Counted from the first letter of the stretch, positions 11,701-22,295 are shown. The stretch is 64,000 bases of DNA from Procambarus clarkii (GCF_040958095.1 NC_091195.1:28437586-28501585); one strand, 5' to 3'. A program made the numbers and translations. The notes: generated by a model from the letters alone, not told the origin.

Positions 11701-12868
11701 AGTGATGGTTGTGGTGGGTAGTGATGGTTGTGGTGGGTAGTGATGGTAGTGGTGGTGGGTAGTGATGGTTGTGATGGTAGTGGTGGTGGGTAGTGATGGT
11801 TGTGATGGTAGTGGTGGTGGGTAGTGATGGTAGTGGTGGTGGGTAGTGATGGTTGTGATGGTAGTGGTGGTGGGTAGTGATGGTAGTGGTGGTGGGTAGT
11901 GATGGTTGTGATGGTAGTGGTGGTGGGTAGTGATGGTTGTGGTGGGTAGTGATGGTAGTGGTGGTGGGTAGTGATGGTTGTGATGGTAGTGGTGGTGGGT
12001 AGTGATGGTAGTGGTGGTGGGTAGTGATGGTTGTGATGGTAGTGGTGGTGGGTAGTGATGGTTGTGGTGGGTAGTGATGGTTGTGATGGTAGTGGTGGTG
12101 GGTAGTGGTGGTTGTGATGGTAGTGGTGGTGGGTAGTGATGGTAGTGCTGGTGGGTAGTGATGGTTGTGATGGTAGTGGTGGTGGGTAGTGATGGTAGTG
12201 CTGGTGGGTAGTGATGGTTGTGATGGTAGTGGTGGTGGGTAGTGATGGTTGTGATGGTAGTGGTGGTGGGTAGTGATGGTAATGGTGGTGGGTAGTGATG
12301 GTTGTGATGGTAGTGGTGGTGGGTAGTGATGGTTGTGATGGTAGTGGTGGTGGGTAGTGATGGTTGTGATGGTAGTGGTGGTGGGTAGTGATGGTTGTGA
12401 TGGTAGTGGTGGTGGGTAGTGATGGTAGTGATGGTAGTGGTGGTGGGTAGTGATGGTTGTGGTGGGTAGTGGTGGTGGGTAGTGATGGTTGTGATGGTAG
12501 TGGTGGTGGGTAGTGATGGTAGTGGTGGTAGTGGTGGTGGGTAGTGATGGTTGTGGTGGGTAGTGGTGGTGGGTAGTGATGGTTGTGATGGTAGTGGTGG
12601 TGGGTAGTGATGGTTGTGGTGGGTAGTGGTGGTGGGTAGTGATGGTTGTGATGGTAGTGGTGGTGGGTAGTGATGGTAGTGATGGTAGTGGTGGTGGGTA
12701 GTGATGGTTGTGATGGTAGTGGTGGTGGGTAGTGATGGTTGTGATGGTAGTGGTGGTGGGTAGTGATGGTTGTGATGGTAGTGGTGGTGGGTAGTGATGG
12801 TTGTGATGGTAGTGGTGGTGGGTAGTGGTGGTGGGGATGTGGGTGATGGTGGTAAGGGGTAGTACTTG
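5745..12868. repeat. 7.1-kb G/T-rich 31-bp minisatellite
   Basis: The basic unit is 31 bp, GGGTAGTGATGGTTGTGATG followed by GTAGTGGTGGT. It is mixed with shorter variants of about 22 and 19 bp made by deleting a TTGTGATGG- or GTAGTGGTGG-like piece. The + strand is almost devoid of C over 7 kb; the few exceptions are GGCAGTGG near 8438 and GTGCTGG near 8590, 12147 and 12207. The minus strand stays open for about 2400 codons (T, H, P, Y, N, I, L, S, Q only) because no minus-strand frame of the unit has a stop. I read this as a compositional artefact and not a protein gene. Confidence 0.97.
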
Positions 12869-12929
12869 CCTATGTGTGACTACGAGGGAGTGAGGCCGAT
12901 ATAGCTCTTCATACCTCCCGCCAAACACC

Positions 12930-13065
12930 ATCTTTGTTGTACCAATTTGCAGATTTAATTAAGCTATTCTGACCTTCAAATTCTTTATCAAATAGGAACT
13001 TAAACTTCTGGACGGAGGTGGCCTCCACAACTTCTTCTTTCAGTGCTTTCCACGAGGTTGTCCGC
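12930..13065 (-). pseudogene. LINE C-terminal coding fragment
   Basis: On the minus strand the frame reads SWKALKEEVVEATSVQKFKF then DKEF. This resembles the WNxLxxEVVxAxSVxxFK motif at the end of CR1/Jockey-like ORF2 proteins; compare KWNVLREEVVEANSIHNF at 46915-47015. The minisatellite starts right after it. Confidence 0.45.
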
Positions 13066-13289
13066 CCGTACGGGGGAGGCGGGGGCCATATATTTCCTTA
13101 TATTCCTTCCAATCGCTTCCGTTTCCAGATTTCAGTAAGTACTGTTGTCTTGTTTCCAGCTTCCATTTGAGTCCTCTTGTCCTGTTTCCAGTTTCCACTT
13201 AAGTCCTGTTGTCCTGCTCTCTCTCTCTCGCTGAAGAGTCTTGTCCACCCTTGTCCATTACCCTTCATTATCTTGCACACGACCGGCCA

Positions 13290-13400
13290 AATGATTTACA
13301 ACCAGGCATCCAATTACTGCTGAGCGAAGAGCAGTTAACAGTAACAAGGACTGTCGACCAGTCAATCCTCCCTGGCAAGTCTTAGGCTTAACATTAAGGG
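13290..13400 (-). mobile_element. SINE family A fragment
   Basis: On the minus strand it has CCAGGGAGGATTGACTGG and a short, rearranged central domain ending TGCCTGGTTGTAAA. The tRNA-like head is missing. The paralogous fragment in the right block is at 16290-16330. Confidence 0.6.
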
Positions 13401-13542
13401 GATATCTTATTTACTCGTAAACAAAATAAACTTGAAAATTAGTTTAAATAAACACAAGAAGATACACTGTAATTTGTGTTACATAACATTGTTAATTAAC
13501 CTTGTTAATCATGTTAATTATCCTACCCTCAAAACGGAGCTG

Positions 13543-13578
13543 CCACGTGAGGGCCAATAAGCCATCTGTAGTTACTTT
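13543..13578 (-). pseudogene. single-copy LINE fragment, paralogue of 24-bp array
   Basis: GGAGCTGCCACGTGAGGGCC then AATAAGCCATCTGTAG is one unexpanded copy of the LINE C-terminal segment. At the equivalent place in the right block the array at 16921-17933 is found. Confidence 0.6.
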
Positions 13579-13849
13579 CCTTCATATCTTCCTAGGTTAT
13601 TATACTTAGGTTTGCAATAATTAATTAACAAACAAATAAGAAAAATTATCTTTTAGAATTATTTAAGTGTTATGAAGTAATTTGAGATATTTTTGTAAGT
13701 AAGAAAAAATTACTATTTAATACTGAATTTAAGTTTAGTGCTTCAGTAAGAGATATTATATAAAAAATATTATATCATACATTTATCTCTAAACTCAGGA
13801 CACTAAAAATTTTGAAATATAAAATTTACTATGACATTGGTTGAAACAA

Positions 13850-14100
13850 AGGCGCCTAACGGCTGAGTGGGCAGCATTCAGGATTTGTAGTCCTAAGGTT
13901 CCGAGTTCAATCCCCGGCGGAGGCAGAACCAATTTGGCAGTCTCTTTCACCCTGATTGACCTGTTCACCTAGCAGTAAATAGGTACCTGGGAGTTAGACA
14001 GCTGTTTCCTGGGGATGTGTAACAAAAAGGAGGCCTGATCGGGGACCGGGCCGCTCGGACGCTAAGCCCCGAAATCATCTCAAGATAACCTCTAGAATCG
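13850..14100 (+). mobile_element. tRNA-derived SINE, family B
   Basis: The tRNA-like head has an A-box-like ACGGCTGAGTGGGCAGC and a B-box GAGTTCAATCC. The central domain reads CTGTTCACCTAGCAGTAAAT then AGGTACCTGGGAGTTAGACA. The tail is GACCGGGCCGC, GCTAAGCCCCGAAATCATC and AAGATAACCTC. The full structure is present. Related copies lie at 18410-18672 and 51800-52070, with tail-only pieces at 46586 and 59290. Confidence 0.85.
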
Positions 14101-14151
14101 TATCTTACTCAGACCACGGCTTAGTTAATGATGTTGTACCACGCCTTAGTT

Positions 14152-14169
14152 CCCGGACAGGCCCCCACT
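14152..14169 (-). promoter_or_regulatory. tRNA primer-binding site of an LTR element
   Basis: Read on the minus strand, directly after the LTR end (TTGTAACA, then A/G), comes TGGGGGCCTGTCCGGG. From established knowledge a tRNA-Pro primer-binding site is TGGGGGCTCGTCCGGG; this copy differs at two adjacent positions. The retroelement is cut off within this site, and satellite sequence (AACTAAGGCG) resumes at once. Confidence 0.6.
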
Positions 14170-15154
14170 TGTTACAATTTCAGTGTGTGGGGCTTCTATG
14201 GGGTACTGGTACTATTCAGGGGTAAAGGTAGTTAGAAGACAAGAGTATCAAATATGGGAGAGCTAAAAGGCCCGGCCCCCAAAATAAACTATGCACAGTA
14301 GTAATAACTTGCTACAAGACCATATATGTTAGTCTAAGGGTTGATCACTGCGCTCCCACCTTGGAAGAAGAGATACTCTGTAATTCATGTACTTATTTAT
14401 TAACCCCTTAACAACCCCCCATATACACTCACACCAATAACAATAATAATAATAACTTTACCACACTATCTTACGTTAAAAGCCTTGGTCCACATAGACA
14501 GGATACAAGGTTTACACTAATAACAAGCTAGGGTAAAGTACTACTGGATAAGCACTGAAGCTGAATGCAGCTTAGGGTAGTGAGACCATGTGGTACCCTA
14601 ATACAAAACACAACTCTTAGGGTAAACAAAACACTGGCAAATACTAACCCCAGGTCTCACCAATAGTTACTACCAGAGTAGGTACACTTACTGATGCCCC
14701 GTACTTAGCTTAAGGATACAGGAACTTCAGGTAAGGGAAATAAGTAAGAGGAGAAGGGAGAAGAGTAGGGATACAGCCACAGAGTAGGTCTTATCCGCAC
14801 GACACCAGCCAGAGAAGAGCGAGCTAGCCACCAGCTGCCTCCCTCATGTCGTGGTGCCGGGAGGAGCCTAATTGATCGTGCAGCTAAGCACATTAAAGAT
14901 CTTCCCCTATGCAACGTATTGTTACTTTATGAATGATTAGAAAGTATTAGTAAGCAAAGTTGGTGCCTATGTTATTATTTAATAATCAACCCCCAGCTCA
15001 GTCTTTAAATGCTCTTTGAGAAACAATAATAGTCTTACGTCTGGCAGGGAAGATACAAACAATTGCTATTCGAGATGCCCAACTGTACTACCAGGAAGTT
15101 TTAATAGCTCAATTTTGACCTCTGGTTTCCACTGGAGAACCCAGGGTCGTAACA
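14170..15154 (-). mobile_element. long terminal repeat of a truncated LTR retrotransposon
   Basis: On the minus strand it starts TGTTACGACCCTGGGTTC and ends CACTGAAATTGTAACA, so it has TG...CA ends and the inverted hexamer TGTTAC/GTAACA. It is about 985 bp. It splits the 34-bp satellite: the sequences on both sides (CTTAGTT and ACTGATG) join to a perfect satellite phrase. No gag or pol follows; only the primer-binding site remains. No target duplication is visible, as expected when the 3' part of the element is lost. I see no coding frame worth naming inside; the 69-codon minus frame at 14705-14914 is probably chance. Confidence 0.6.
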
Positions 15155-16287
15155 CTGATGCTGTACCTCTCGTACCACGGCTTAGTTACTGCGCTGTACC
15201 TCTTGTACCACGGCTTAGTTACCGCTGCTGTACCTCTTGTACCACGGCTTAGTTACTGCTGCTGTACCTCTTGTACCACGGCTTAGTTACTGATGCTGTA
15301 CCACAGCTTAGTTACTGATGCTGTACCACGGCTTAGTTACTGATGCTGTACCACGGCTTAGTTACTGCTGCTGTACCTCTCGTTCCACTGCTTAGTTACT
15401 GATGCTGTACCTCTTGTACCACGGCTTAGTTACTGATGCTGTACCTATTGTACCACGGCTTAGTTACTGACGCTGAACCTCTTGTACCATGGCTTAGTTA
15501 CTGATGCTGTACTACGGCTTAGTTACTGATGCTGTACCTCTTGTACCACGGATTAGTTACTGATGCTGTACCACGGCTTAGTTACTGATGCTGTACCTCT
15601 TGTACCACGGATTAGTTACTGATATTGTACCACGGCTTAGTTACTGATGCTGTACCTCTTGTACCACGGCTTAGTTACTGCTGCTGTACCTCTTGTACCA
15701 CGGCTTAGTTACTGACGCTGAACCTCTTGTACCACGGCTTAGTTACTGCTGCTGTACCTCTTGTACCACGGCTTAGTTACCGCTGCTGTACCTCTTGTAC
15801 CACGGCTTAGTTACTGATGTTGTACCACGCCTTAGTTACTGATGCTGTACCTCTCGTACCACGGCTTAGTTACTGCGCTGTACCTCTTGTACCACGGCTT
15901 AGTTACCGCTGCTGTACCTCTTGTACCACGGCTTAGTTACTGCTGCTGTACCTCTTGTACCACAGCTTAGTTACTGATGCTGTACCTCTTGTACCAAGGC
16001 TTAGTTACTGATGCTGCTCCTCTTGTACCAAGGCTTAGTTACTGACGCTGAACCTCTTGTACCACGGCTTAGTTACTGCTGCTGTACCTCTTGTACCACA
16101 GCTTAGTTACTGATGCTGTACCTCTTGTACCAAGGCTTAGTTACTGATGCTGCTCCTCTTGTACCACGGCTTAGTTACTGATGCTGTACCTCTTGTACCA
16201 CGGCTTAGTTACTGATGCTGTACATCTTGTACCAGGGCTTAGTTACTGATGCTGTACCTCTTGTACCACGGCTTAGTTACTAATGCT
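15154..16287. repeat. 34-bp satellite, left array
   Basis: The unit is CTGATGCTGTACCTCTTGTA then CCACGGCTTAGTTA, 34 bp. A 25-bp variant lacks the segment between the two GTACC words, consistent with deletion between these short direct repeats. There are roughly 35 units with changes such as TGCTGCTG and TGACGCTGAA. It belongs with the array at 18690-21020. Short coding frames in it are shadows of the repeat. Confidence 0.95.
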
Positions 16288-16410
16288 GTAGGGCTGTCGC
16301 CCAGTCAATCCTCCCTGGCAAGTTTTAAGTCGACCATCAAGGGTATATCTTGTTTTTTGTAAACAAATTAAAAGCAAAACTTTAAAATTTATTTATATAA
16401 ACACAGGAAG

Positions 16411-16652
16411 ACTTAGTTTAGTTCATTTATTATGCACCCCATACCCATCTTGTGGGCGGTAGTGAAAAGGGTTACAGAGGCACATAATGGGCTCAGGGAC
16501 TGAACCCCACAATTCATTTAGCTAAGCAAGTTACAATTGATGAGCTAGTTACAAAATTCAGTATAAGTCGTCACATCAACAATGGGTTCGAGATCGACCT
16601 CAAGTACAGGTTCTAAATTAAGCAACTGACATATGTGGAGAGTTAGTGTCAT
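16411..16652 (-). mobile_element. 242-bp retroposon with AGGAAG target duplication
   Basis: AGGAAG occurs just before (16405-16410) and just after (16653-16658) the element, while the paralogous left block has a single AAGAAG there. On the minus strand it ends GGGGTGCATAATAAATGAAC and TAAACT, with AATAAA near the end. The copy at 25846 continues into an A tract in this orientation. These are retroposon features. The body encodes nothing I recognise. Other copies: 25846-26435 and a fragment at 43906-43960. Confidence 0.75.
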
Positions 16653-16920
16653 AGGAAGAAACACTGTAATTTTTGTTACTTAACATTCTTAATTAACCTT
16701 GTTAATTAATCTTGTTAATTAACCTCGTTAATTAGATACATCGTACTCTCGGGTCAAGAAGGTAGTTAAAGAGATGAAATTTGATCTTTTTGTAATAGGT
16801 CACTGCAATTGAAGCAACAAGAGGACTGTTAAGAATCTAAATGTGGTGTTGTGATGTGTTTTAGGGAATCTGGGTGGATGAGGAGGGAGGGCAGGTGGAT
16901 GAGGAGGGAGGAGGAGGTTA

Positions 16921-17933
16921 ATGAGGCAGCTCCTATTGGTCCATACGAGGCAGCTCCTATTGGTCCATACGATGCAGCTCTTATTGGTCCATACGAGGCA
17001 GCTCCTATTGGTCCATACGAGGCAGCTCCTATTGGTTCATACGAGGCAGCTCCTAGCTCCTATTGGTCCATACGAGGCAGCTCCTAGCTCCTATTGGTCC
17101 ATACGAGGCAGCTCCTATTGGTCCATACGAGGCAGCTCCTATTGGTCCATACGAGGCAGCTCTTATTGGTCCATACGAGGCAGCTCCTATTGGTCCATAC
17201 AAGGCAGCTCCTATTGGTCCATACGAGGCAGCTCCTATTGGTCCATACGAGGCAGCTCCTATTGGTCCATACGAGACAGCTCCTATTGGTCCATACGAGG
17301 CAGCTCCTATTGGTCCATACGAGGCAGCTCTTATTGGTCCATACGAGGCAGCTCCTATTGGTCCATACAAGGCAGCTCCTATTGATCCATACGAGGCAGC
17401 TCCTATTGGTCCATACGAGGGAGCTCCTATTGGTCCATACGAGGCAGCTCCTATTGGTCCATACGAGGCAGCTCCTATTGGTCCATACGAGGCAGCTCCT
17501 ATTGGTCCATACGAGGCAGCTCCTATTGGTCCATACAAGGCAGCTCCTATTGGTCCATACGAGGCAGCTCCTATTGGTCCATACGAGGCAGCTCCTATTG
17601 GTCCATACGAGGCAGCTCCTATTGGTCCATACAAGGCAGCTCCTATTGGTCCATACGAGGCAGCTCCTATTGATCCATACGAGGCAGCTCCTATTGGTCC
17701 ATACGAGGCAGCTCCTATTGGTCCATACGAGGCAGCTCCTATTGATCCATACGAGGCAGCTCCTATTGGTCCATACAAGGCAGCTCCTATTGGTCCATAC
17801 GAGGCAGCTCCTATTGGTCCATACAAGGCAGCTCCTATTGGTCCATACGAGGCAACTCCTATTGGTCCATACGAGGCAGCTCCTATTGGTCCATACGAGG
17901 CAGCTCCTATTGGTCCATACGAGGCAGCTTCGC
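16921..17933. repeat. 24-bp satellite made from LINE C-terminal codons
   Basis: About 42 copies of CAGCTCCTATTGGTCCATAC GAGG, with G/A, C/T and GGT/GAT variants. Because 24 is a multiple of 3, five frames stay open and give false proteins such as (PYEAAPIG)n. On the minus strand one frame repeats RSCLVWTN, the same peptide as INRSCLVWANRP at the end of the LINE at 3860-4027, which points to the origin. Confidence 0.95.
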
Positions 17934-17961
17934 ACGCTTCTGATCATAGACTTCACTACTA

Positions 17962-18055
17962 CTTAGGAGCTGCCTTCAAGTTCAAGGATGTTTATTGAGA
18001 GAAGAAAAAATATATCTCAAAGGGATAGAGTAGCTTAGGCTATTTCTACCCCCAC
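17962..18055 (-). mobile_element. LINE 3' terminus
   Basis: This is an inverted copy of the LINE 3' end at 3055-3145: TTCAAGTTCAAGGATGTTTA then TATATCTCAAAGGGATAGAG. The repeated AAGTTC corresponds to the terminal microsatellite. It lies immediately right of the 24-bp satellite. Confidence 0.7.
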
Positions 18056-18409
18056 ACCTCCCCACCCCAAAGAAGAGCTGCTTTGTTTGGGACAATTGGC
18101 ATTCTGCAGATTCAATTTCATCTTCTTAGGTTATTATACTAAAATTTGCAATATTTAATTGAGAAGTAAATAGAAAACTTTTTTTATTTTTATGTTTTTA
18201 TTATCATTTTTAATTTTTATTACTATTAAGAACGTTGAAATATTTTAAGAAATCTTTTCAAAATAGAAAATTGCTACTATATAATAATAGTTTGAAGTTT
18301 TGGTCCTCAGTAAATAAGTATATATAATAATTTTTTTTTTTTATATAATAATTACTGTTCCATACCCTAAAAATTTTGAGATACATAATTAACAATAACA
18401 TTGATTGGA

Positions 18410-18672
18410 GTAAAGGGGCTTATCGGCTGAGTGAGTAGCATTCCGGGTTCGTAGTCCTAAGGTACCGAGTTCGTTCCTTAGCGGAGGCGGAAATAAATGG
18501 GCAGTTTCTTTCACTCTACTGCCCCTGTTCACCTAGCAGTAAATAGCTACCTGGGAGTTATAGACAGCTGCTACGGGCTGCTTCCTGGGGGTGTGTAACA
18601 AAAAGGAGGCCTGGTCGAGAACCGGGCCGCGGGGACGCTAAGTCCCGAAATCGTCTCAAGATAACCTCGAGA
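18410..18672 (+). mobile_element. tRNA-derived SINE, family B
   Basis: This is the paralogue of the copy at 13850, with A-box-like CGGCTGAGTGAGTAGC, B-box GAGTTCGTTCC, central domain CACCTAGCAGTAAATAGCTA and the tail GACGCTAAGTCCCGAAATCG. It leads directly into the 34-bp satellite, as in the left block. Confidence 0.85.
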
Positions 18673-18689
18673 AGCGAATCTTAATTCTG

Positions 18690-21020
18690 ACCACGGCTTA
18701 GTTACTGATGCTGTACCACAGCTTAGTTACTGATACTGTACCACGGCTTAGTTACTGATGCTGTACCTCTTGTACCACGGCTTAGTTACTGATGCTGTAC
18801 CTCTTGTACCACGGCTTAGTTACTGATGCTGTACCTCTTGTACCATGGCTTAGTTACTGGTGCTGTACCTCTTCTACCACGGCTTAGTTACTGATGCTGT
18901 ACATCTTGTACCACGGCCGAGTTACTGATGCTGTACCACGGCTTAGTTACTGATGCTGTACATCTTGTACCACGGCCGAGTTACTGATGCTGTACCACGG
19001 CTTAGTTACTGGTGCTGTTCCTCTTGTACCACGGCTTAGTTACTGATGCTGTACCTCTTGTACCACGGCTTTGTTACTGATGCTGTACCTCTTGTACCAC
19101 GGCTTAGTTACTGATGCTGTACCTCTTGTACCACGGCTTAGTTACTGATGTTGTACCTCTTGTACCACGGCTTAGTTACTGATGCTGTACCTCTTGTACC
19201 ACGGCTTAGTTACTGATGCTGTACCTCTTGTACCACGGCTTAGTTACTGATGCTGTACATCTTGTACCACGGCTTAGTTACTGATGCTGTACCTCTTGTA
19301 CCACGGCTTAGTTACTGATGCTGTACCTCTTGTACCACGGCTTAGTTACTGATGCTGCTCCTCTTGTACCACGGCTTAGTTACTGATGCTGTACCTCTTG
19401 TACCACGGCTTAGTTACTGATGCTGTACCTCTTGTACCACGGCTTAGTTACTGATACTGTACCTCTTGTACCACGGCTTAGTTACTGGTGCTGTACCTCT
19501 TGTACCACGGCTTAGTTACTGATACTGTACCTCTTGTACCACGGCTTAGTTACTGATACTGTACCTCTTGTACCACGGCTTAGTTACTGGTGCTGTACCT
19601 CTTGTACCACGGCTTAGTTACTGATGCTGTACATCTTGTACCACGGCCGAGTTACTGATGCTGTACCACGGCTTAGTTACTGATACTGTACCTCTTGTAC
19701 CACGGCTTAGTTACTGGTGCTGTTCCTCTTGTACCACGGCTTTGTTACTGATGCTGTACATCTTGTACCACGGCTTAGTTACTGATGCTGTACATCTTGT
19801 ACCACGGCTTGGTTACTGGTGCTGTACCTCTTGTACCACGGCTTAGTTACTGATGCTGTGCCTCTTGTACCACGGCTTGGTTACTGAAGCTGTACCTCTT
19901 GTACCACGGCTTAGTTACTGATACTGTACCTCTTGTACGACGGCCGAGTTACTGATGCTGTACCACGGCCGAGTTACTGATGCTGTACCACGGCCGAGTT
20001 ACTGATGCTGTACCTCTTGTACCACGGCCGAGTTACTGATGCTGTACCACGGCTTAGTTACTGATGCTGTACCTCTTGTACCACGGCTTAGTTACTGATA
20101 CTGTACCTCTTGTACCACGGCCTAGTTACTGATGCTGTACCTCTTGTACCACGGCTTAGTTACTGATGCTGTACCTCTTGTACCACGGCTTAGTTACTGG
20201 TGCTGTTCCTCTTGTACCACGGCTTGGTTACTGATGCTGTACCACGGCTTAATTACTGATGCTGTACCTCTTGTACCACGGCCTAGTTACTGATGCTGTA
20301 CCTCTTGTACCACGGCTTAGTTACTGATGCTGTACCTCTTGTACCACGGCTTAATTACTGATGCAGTACCTCTTGTACCACGGCCTAGTTACTGATGCTG
20401 TACCTCTTGTACCACGGCTTAGTTACTGATGCTGTACCTCTTGTACCACGGCTTAATTACTGATGCAGTACCTCTTGTACCACGGCCTAGTTACTGATGC
20501 TGTACCTCTTGTACCACGGCCTAGTTACTGATGCTGTACCTCTTGTACCACGGCTTAGTTACTGATGCTGTACCTCTTGTACCACGGCTTAATTACTGAT
20601 GCTGTACCTCTTGTACCACTGCCTAGTTACTGATGCTGTACCTCTTGTACCACGGCTTAGTTACTGATGCTGTACCTCTTGTACCACGGCTTAATTACTG
20701 ATGCAGTACCTCTTGTACCACGGCTTAGTTACTGATACTGTACCTCTTGTACCACGGCTTAATTACTGATGCAGTACCTCTTGTACCACGGCCGAGTTAC
20801 TGATGCTGTACCACGGCTTGGTTTCTGATGCTGTACCTCTTGTACCACGGCTTAGTTACTGATGCTGTACCTCTTGTACCACGGCTTGGTTATTGATGCT
20901 GTACCTCTTGTACCACGGCTTAGTTACTGATACTGTACCTCTTGTACCACGGCTTAATTACTGATGCAGTACCTCTTGTACCACGGCTTAATTACTGATG
21001 CAGTACCTCTTGTACCAGCT
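18690..21020. repeat. 34-bp satellite, right array
   Basis: Roughly 70 units of the same 34/25-bp satellite as at 15154-16287. A local subfamily with CGGCCGAGTTACTG or CGGCCTAGTTACTG occurs in clusters (18915, 19645, 19945-20035, 20275-20530), which suggests recent local amplification. It ends by running into LINE sequence near 21020. Confidence 0.95.
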
Positions 21021-21044
21021 GTTGTACCACCATCTGTCAACTGT

Positions 21045-21878
21045 GCTTCACCTTGTGTGTCTTGTGTGAAGAGCAGAGGTGCCATAGGCACAATCAGAGA
21101 ACACTGTATAAACATCAGAGGTCCAGTGAAGAGCAGAGATGCCATAGGCACAATCAGAGAACACTGTATAAACATCAGAGGTCCAGTGAAGAGCAGAGGT
21201 GCCATAGGCACAATCAGAGAACACTGTATAAACATCAGAGGTCCAGTGAAGAGCAGAGGTGCCATAGGCACAATCAGAGAACACTGTATAAACATCAGAG
21301 GTCCAGTGAAGAGCAGAGGTGCCATAGGCACAATCAGAGAACACTGTATAAACATCAGAGGTCCAGTGAAGAGCAGAGGTGCCATAGGCACAATCAGAGA
21401 ACACTGTATAAACATCAGAGGTCCAGTGAAGAGCAGAGGTGCCATAGGCACAATCAGAGAACACTGTATAAACATCAGAGGTCCAGTGAAGAGCAGAGGT
21501 GCCATAGGCACAATCAGAGAACACTGTATAAACATCAGAGGTCCAGTGAAGAGCAGGGGTGCCATAGGCACAATCAGAGAACACTGTATAAACATCAGAG
21601 GTCCAGTGAAGAGCAGAGGTGCCATAGGCACAATCAGAGAACACTGTATAAACATCAGAGGTCCGCGGTTGTTCAACGTCCTCCCAGCAAGCATAAGAAA
21701 TATTGCCGGAACAACCGTGGACATCTTCAAGAGGAAACTAGATTTATTCCTCCAAGGAGTGCCGGACCAACCGGGCTGTGGTGGGTATGTGGGCCTGCGG
21801 GCCGCTCCAAGCAACAGCCTGGTGGACCAAACTCTCACAAGTCAAGCCTGGCCTCGGGCCGGGCTTGGGGAGTAGAAG
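21045..21878 (+). pseudogene. LINE ORF2 3' end with in-frame 60-bp expansion
   Basis: The frame is open from the array through GPRLFNVLPASIRNIAG, then VDIFKRKLDLFLQGVPDQPG and LRAAPSNSLVDQ, stopping at a TAG near 21873. This is the C-terminal tail of a CR1/Jockey-like reverse-transcriptase polyprotein. The reverse-transcriptase core is missing. Ten copies of a 20-residue unit containing GTIREHCINIRGP precede it in the same frame, so the expansion did not break the reading frame. Confidence 0.7.
21063..21662. repeat. 60-bp satellite inside a LINE ORF
   Basis: Ten units of exactly 60 bp, nearly identical (single changes such as AGAGAT at 21135 and AGGGGT at 21555). Each holds GCCATAGGCACAATCAGAGA and ACATCAGAGGTCC. 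Near-identity implies recent expansion or homogenisation. Confidence 0.97.
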
Positions 21879-22022
21879 AACTCCCAGAACCCCATCAACC
21901 AGGTATATGTGGGCCTGCGGGCCGCTCCAAGCAACAGCCTGGTGGACCAAACTCTCACAAGTCAAGCCTGGCCTCGGGCCGGGCTTGGGCAGTAGAAGAA
22001 CTCCCAGAACCCCATCAACCAG
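21783..22022. repeat. 120-bp tandem duplication in LINE tail
   Basis: Two adjacent copies, 120 bp apart, start TATGTGGGCCTGCGGGCCGC and end CCCCATCAACCAGG. They differ at only one or two bases. They cover the last codons and 3' sequence of the LINE at 21045-21878. Confidence 0.95.
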
Positions 22023-22129
22023 GACCTGTGGTACCAGATGCATCTGTCTGACGTACTGTTCACCACGTCGTTGAACCCGTCCTCCTGACACAACGTTGCA
22101 TTTTGACGTATAGTCCACTTGAGGCCAAA

Positions 22130-22295
22130 AATCGTCGTGCTAGATAATGGAAGCGGCTCGAGAAAGTGACGAACTGTCCCGTTTTCTGTTTTGGGTCCTC
22201 TGGTAGAATCGGATTAGTGGGCACTTTAGCACGACAATTTCTTGACGTTGGGAACACTCGCGGGGACGGGGTCGTTGGGAAAGTGGTGCAAAACA
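22130..22295. repeat. dispersed repeat, copy 1
   Basis: CCCGTTTTCTGTTTTGGGTC, CTCTGGTAGAATCGGATTAG and TTTCTTGACGTTGGGAA also occur, diverged, at 49165-49300. Coding capacity is not apparent. Confidence 0.6.

Larger units (their letters stand above)
13290..14151 (+). repeat. left copy of a duplicated block
   Basis: This block and 16290-18690 share the same order: a SINE-A fragment (CAGTCAATCCTCCCTGGCAA), AT-rich DNA with AACCTTGTTAAT repeats, a LINE fragment (GGAGCTGCC ... GGCCAATA), TAGGTTATTATACT, a SINE-B copy, then the 34-bp satellite. The left copy lacks the 242-bp retroposon and the 24-bp satellite of the right copy. It therefore shows the state before those changes. The 34-bp satellite begins at about 14118 and is interrupted at 14152 by an LTR fragment. 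Confidence 0.8.
16290..18690 (+). repeat. right copy of the duplicated block
   Basis: The order matches 13290-14151: SINE-A fragment, AT-rich DNA, LINE fragment, TTAGGTTATTATACT, SINE-B and 34-bp satellite. It is longer because it gained a 242-bp poly(A) retroposon with a target duplication, a 24-bp satellite and a LINE 3' end. Divergence between the copies is high, so the duplication is old. Confidence 0.8.

Noticed and set aside
5681-12931. A 2416-codon open frame on the minus strand
   Set aside because: It is made of a 31-bp repeat with no stop in any minus frame; residue content and phase cycling show compositional openness, not a protein gene.
16851-17998. Overlapping long frames on both strands with 8-residue repeats
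   Set aside because: They are shadows of a 24-bp satellite; a multiple of three keeps five frames open at once.
20954-22118. Long minus-strand frames opposite the LINE segment
   Set aside because: The 60-bp period keeps several frames open; only the + frame continues into recognisable LINE protein.
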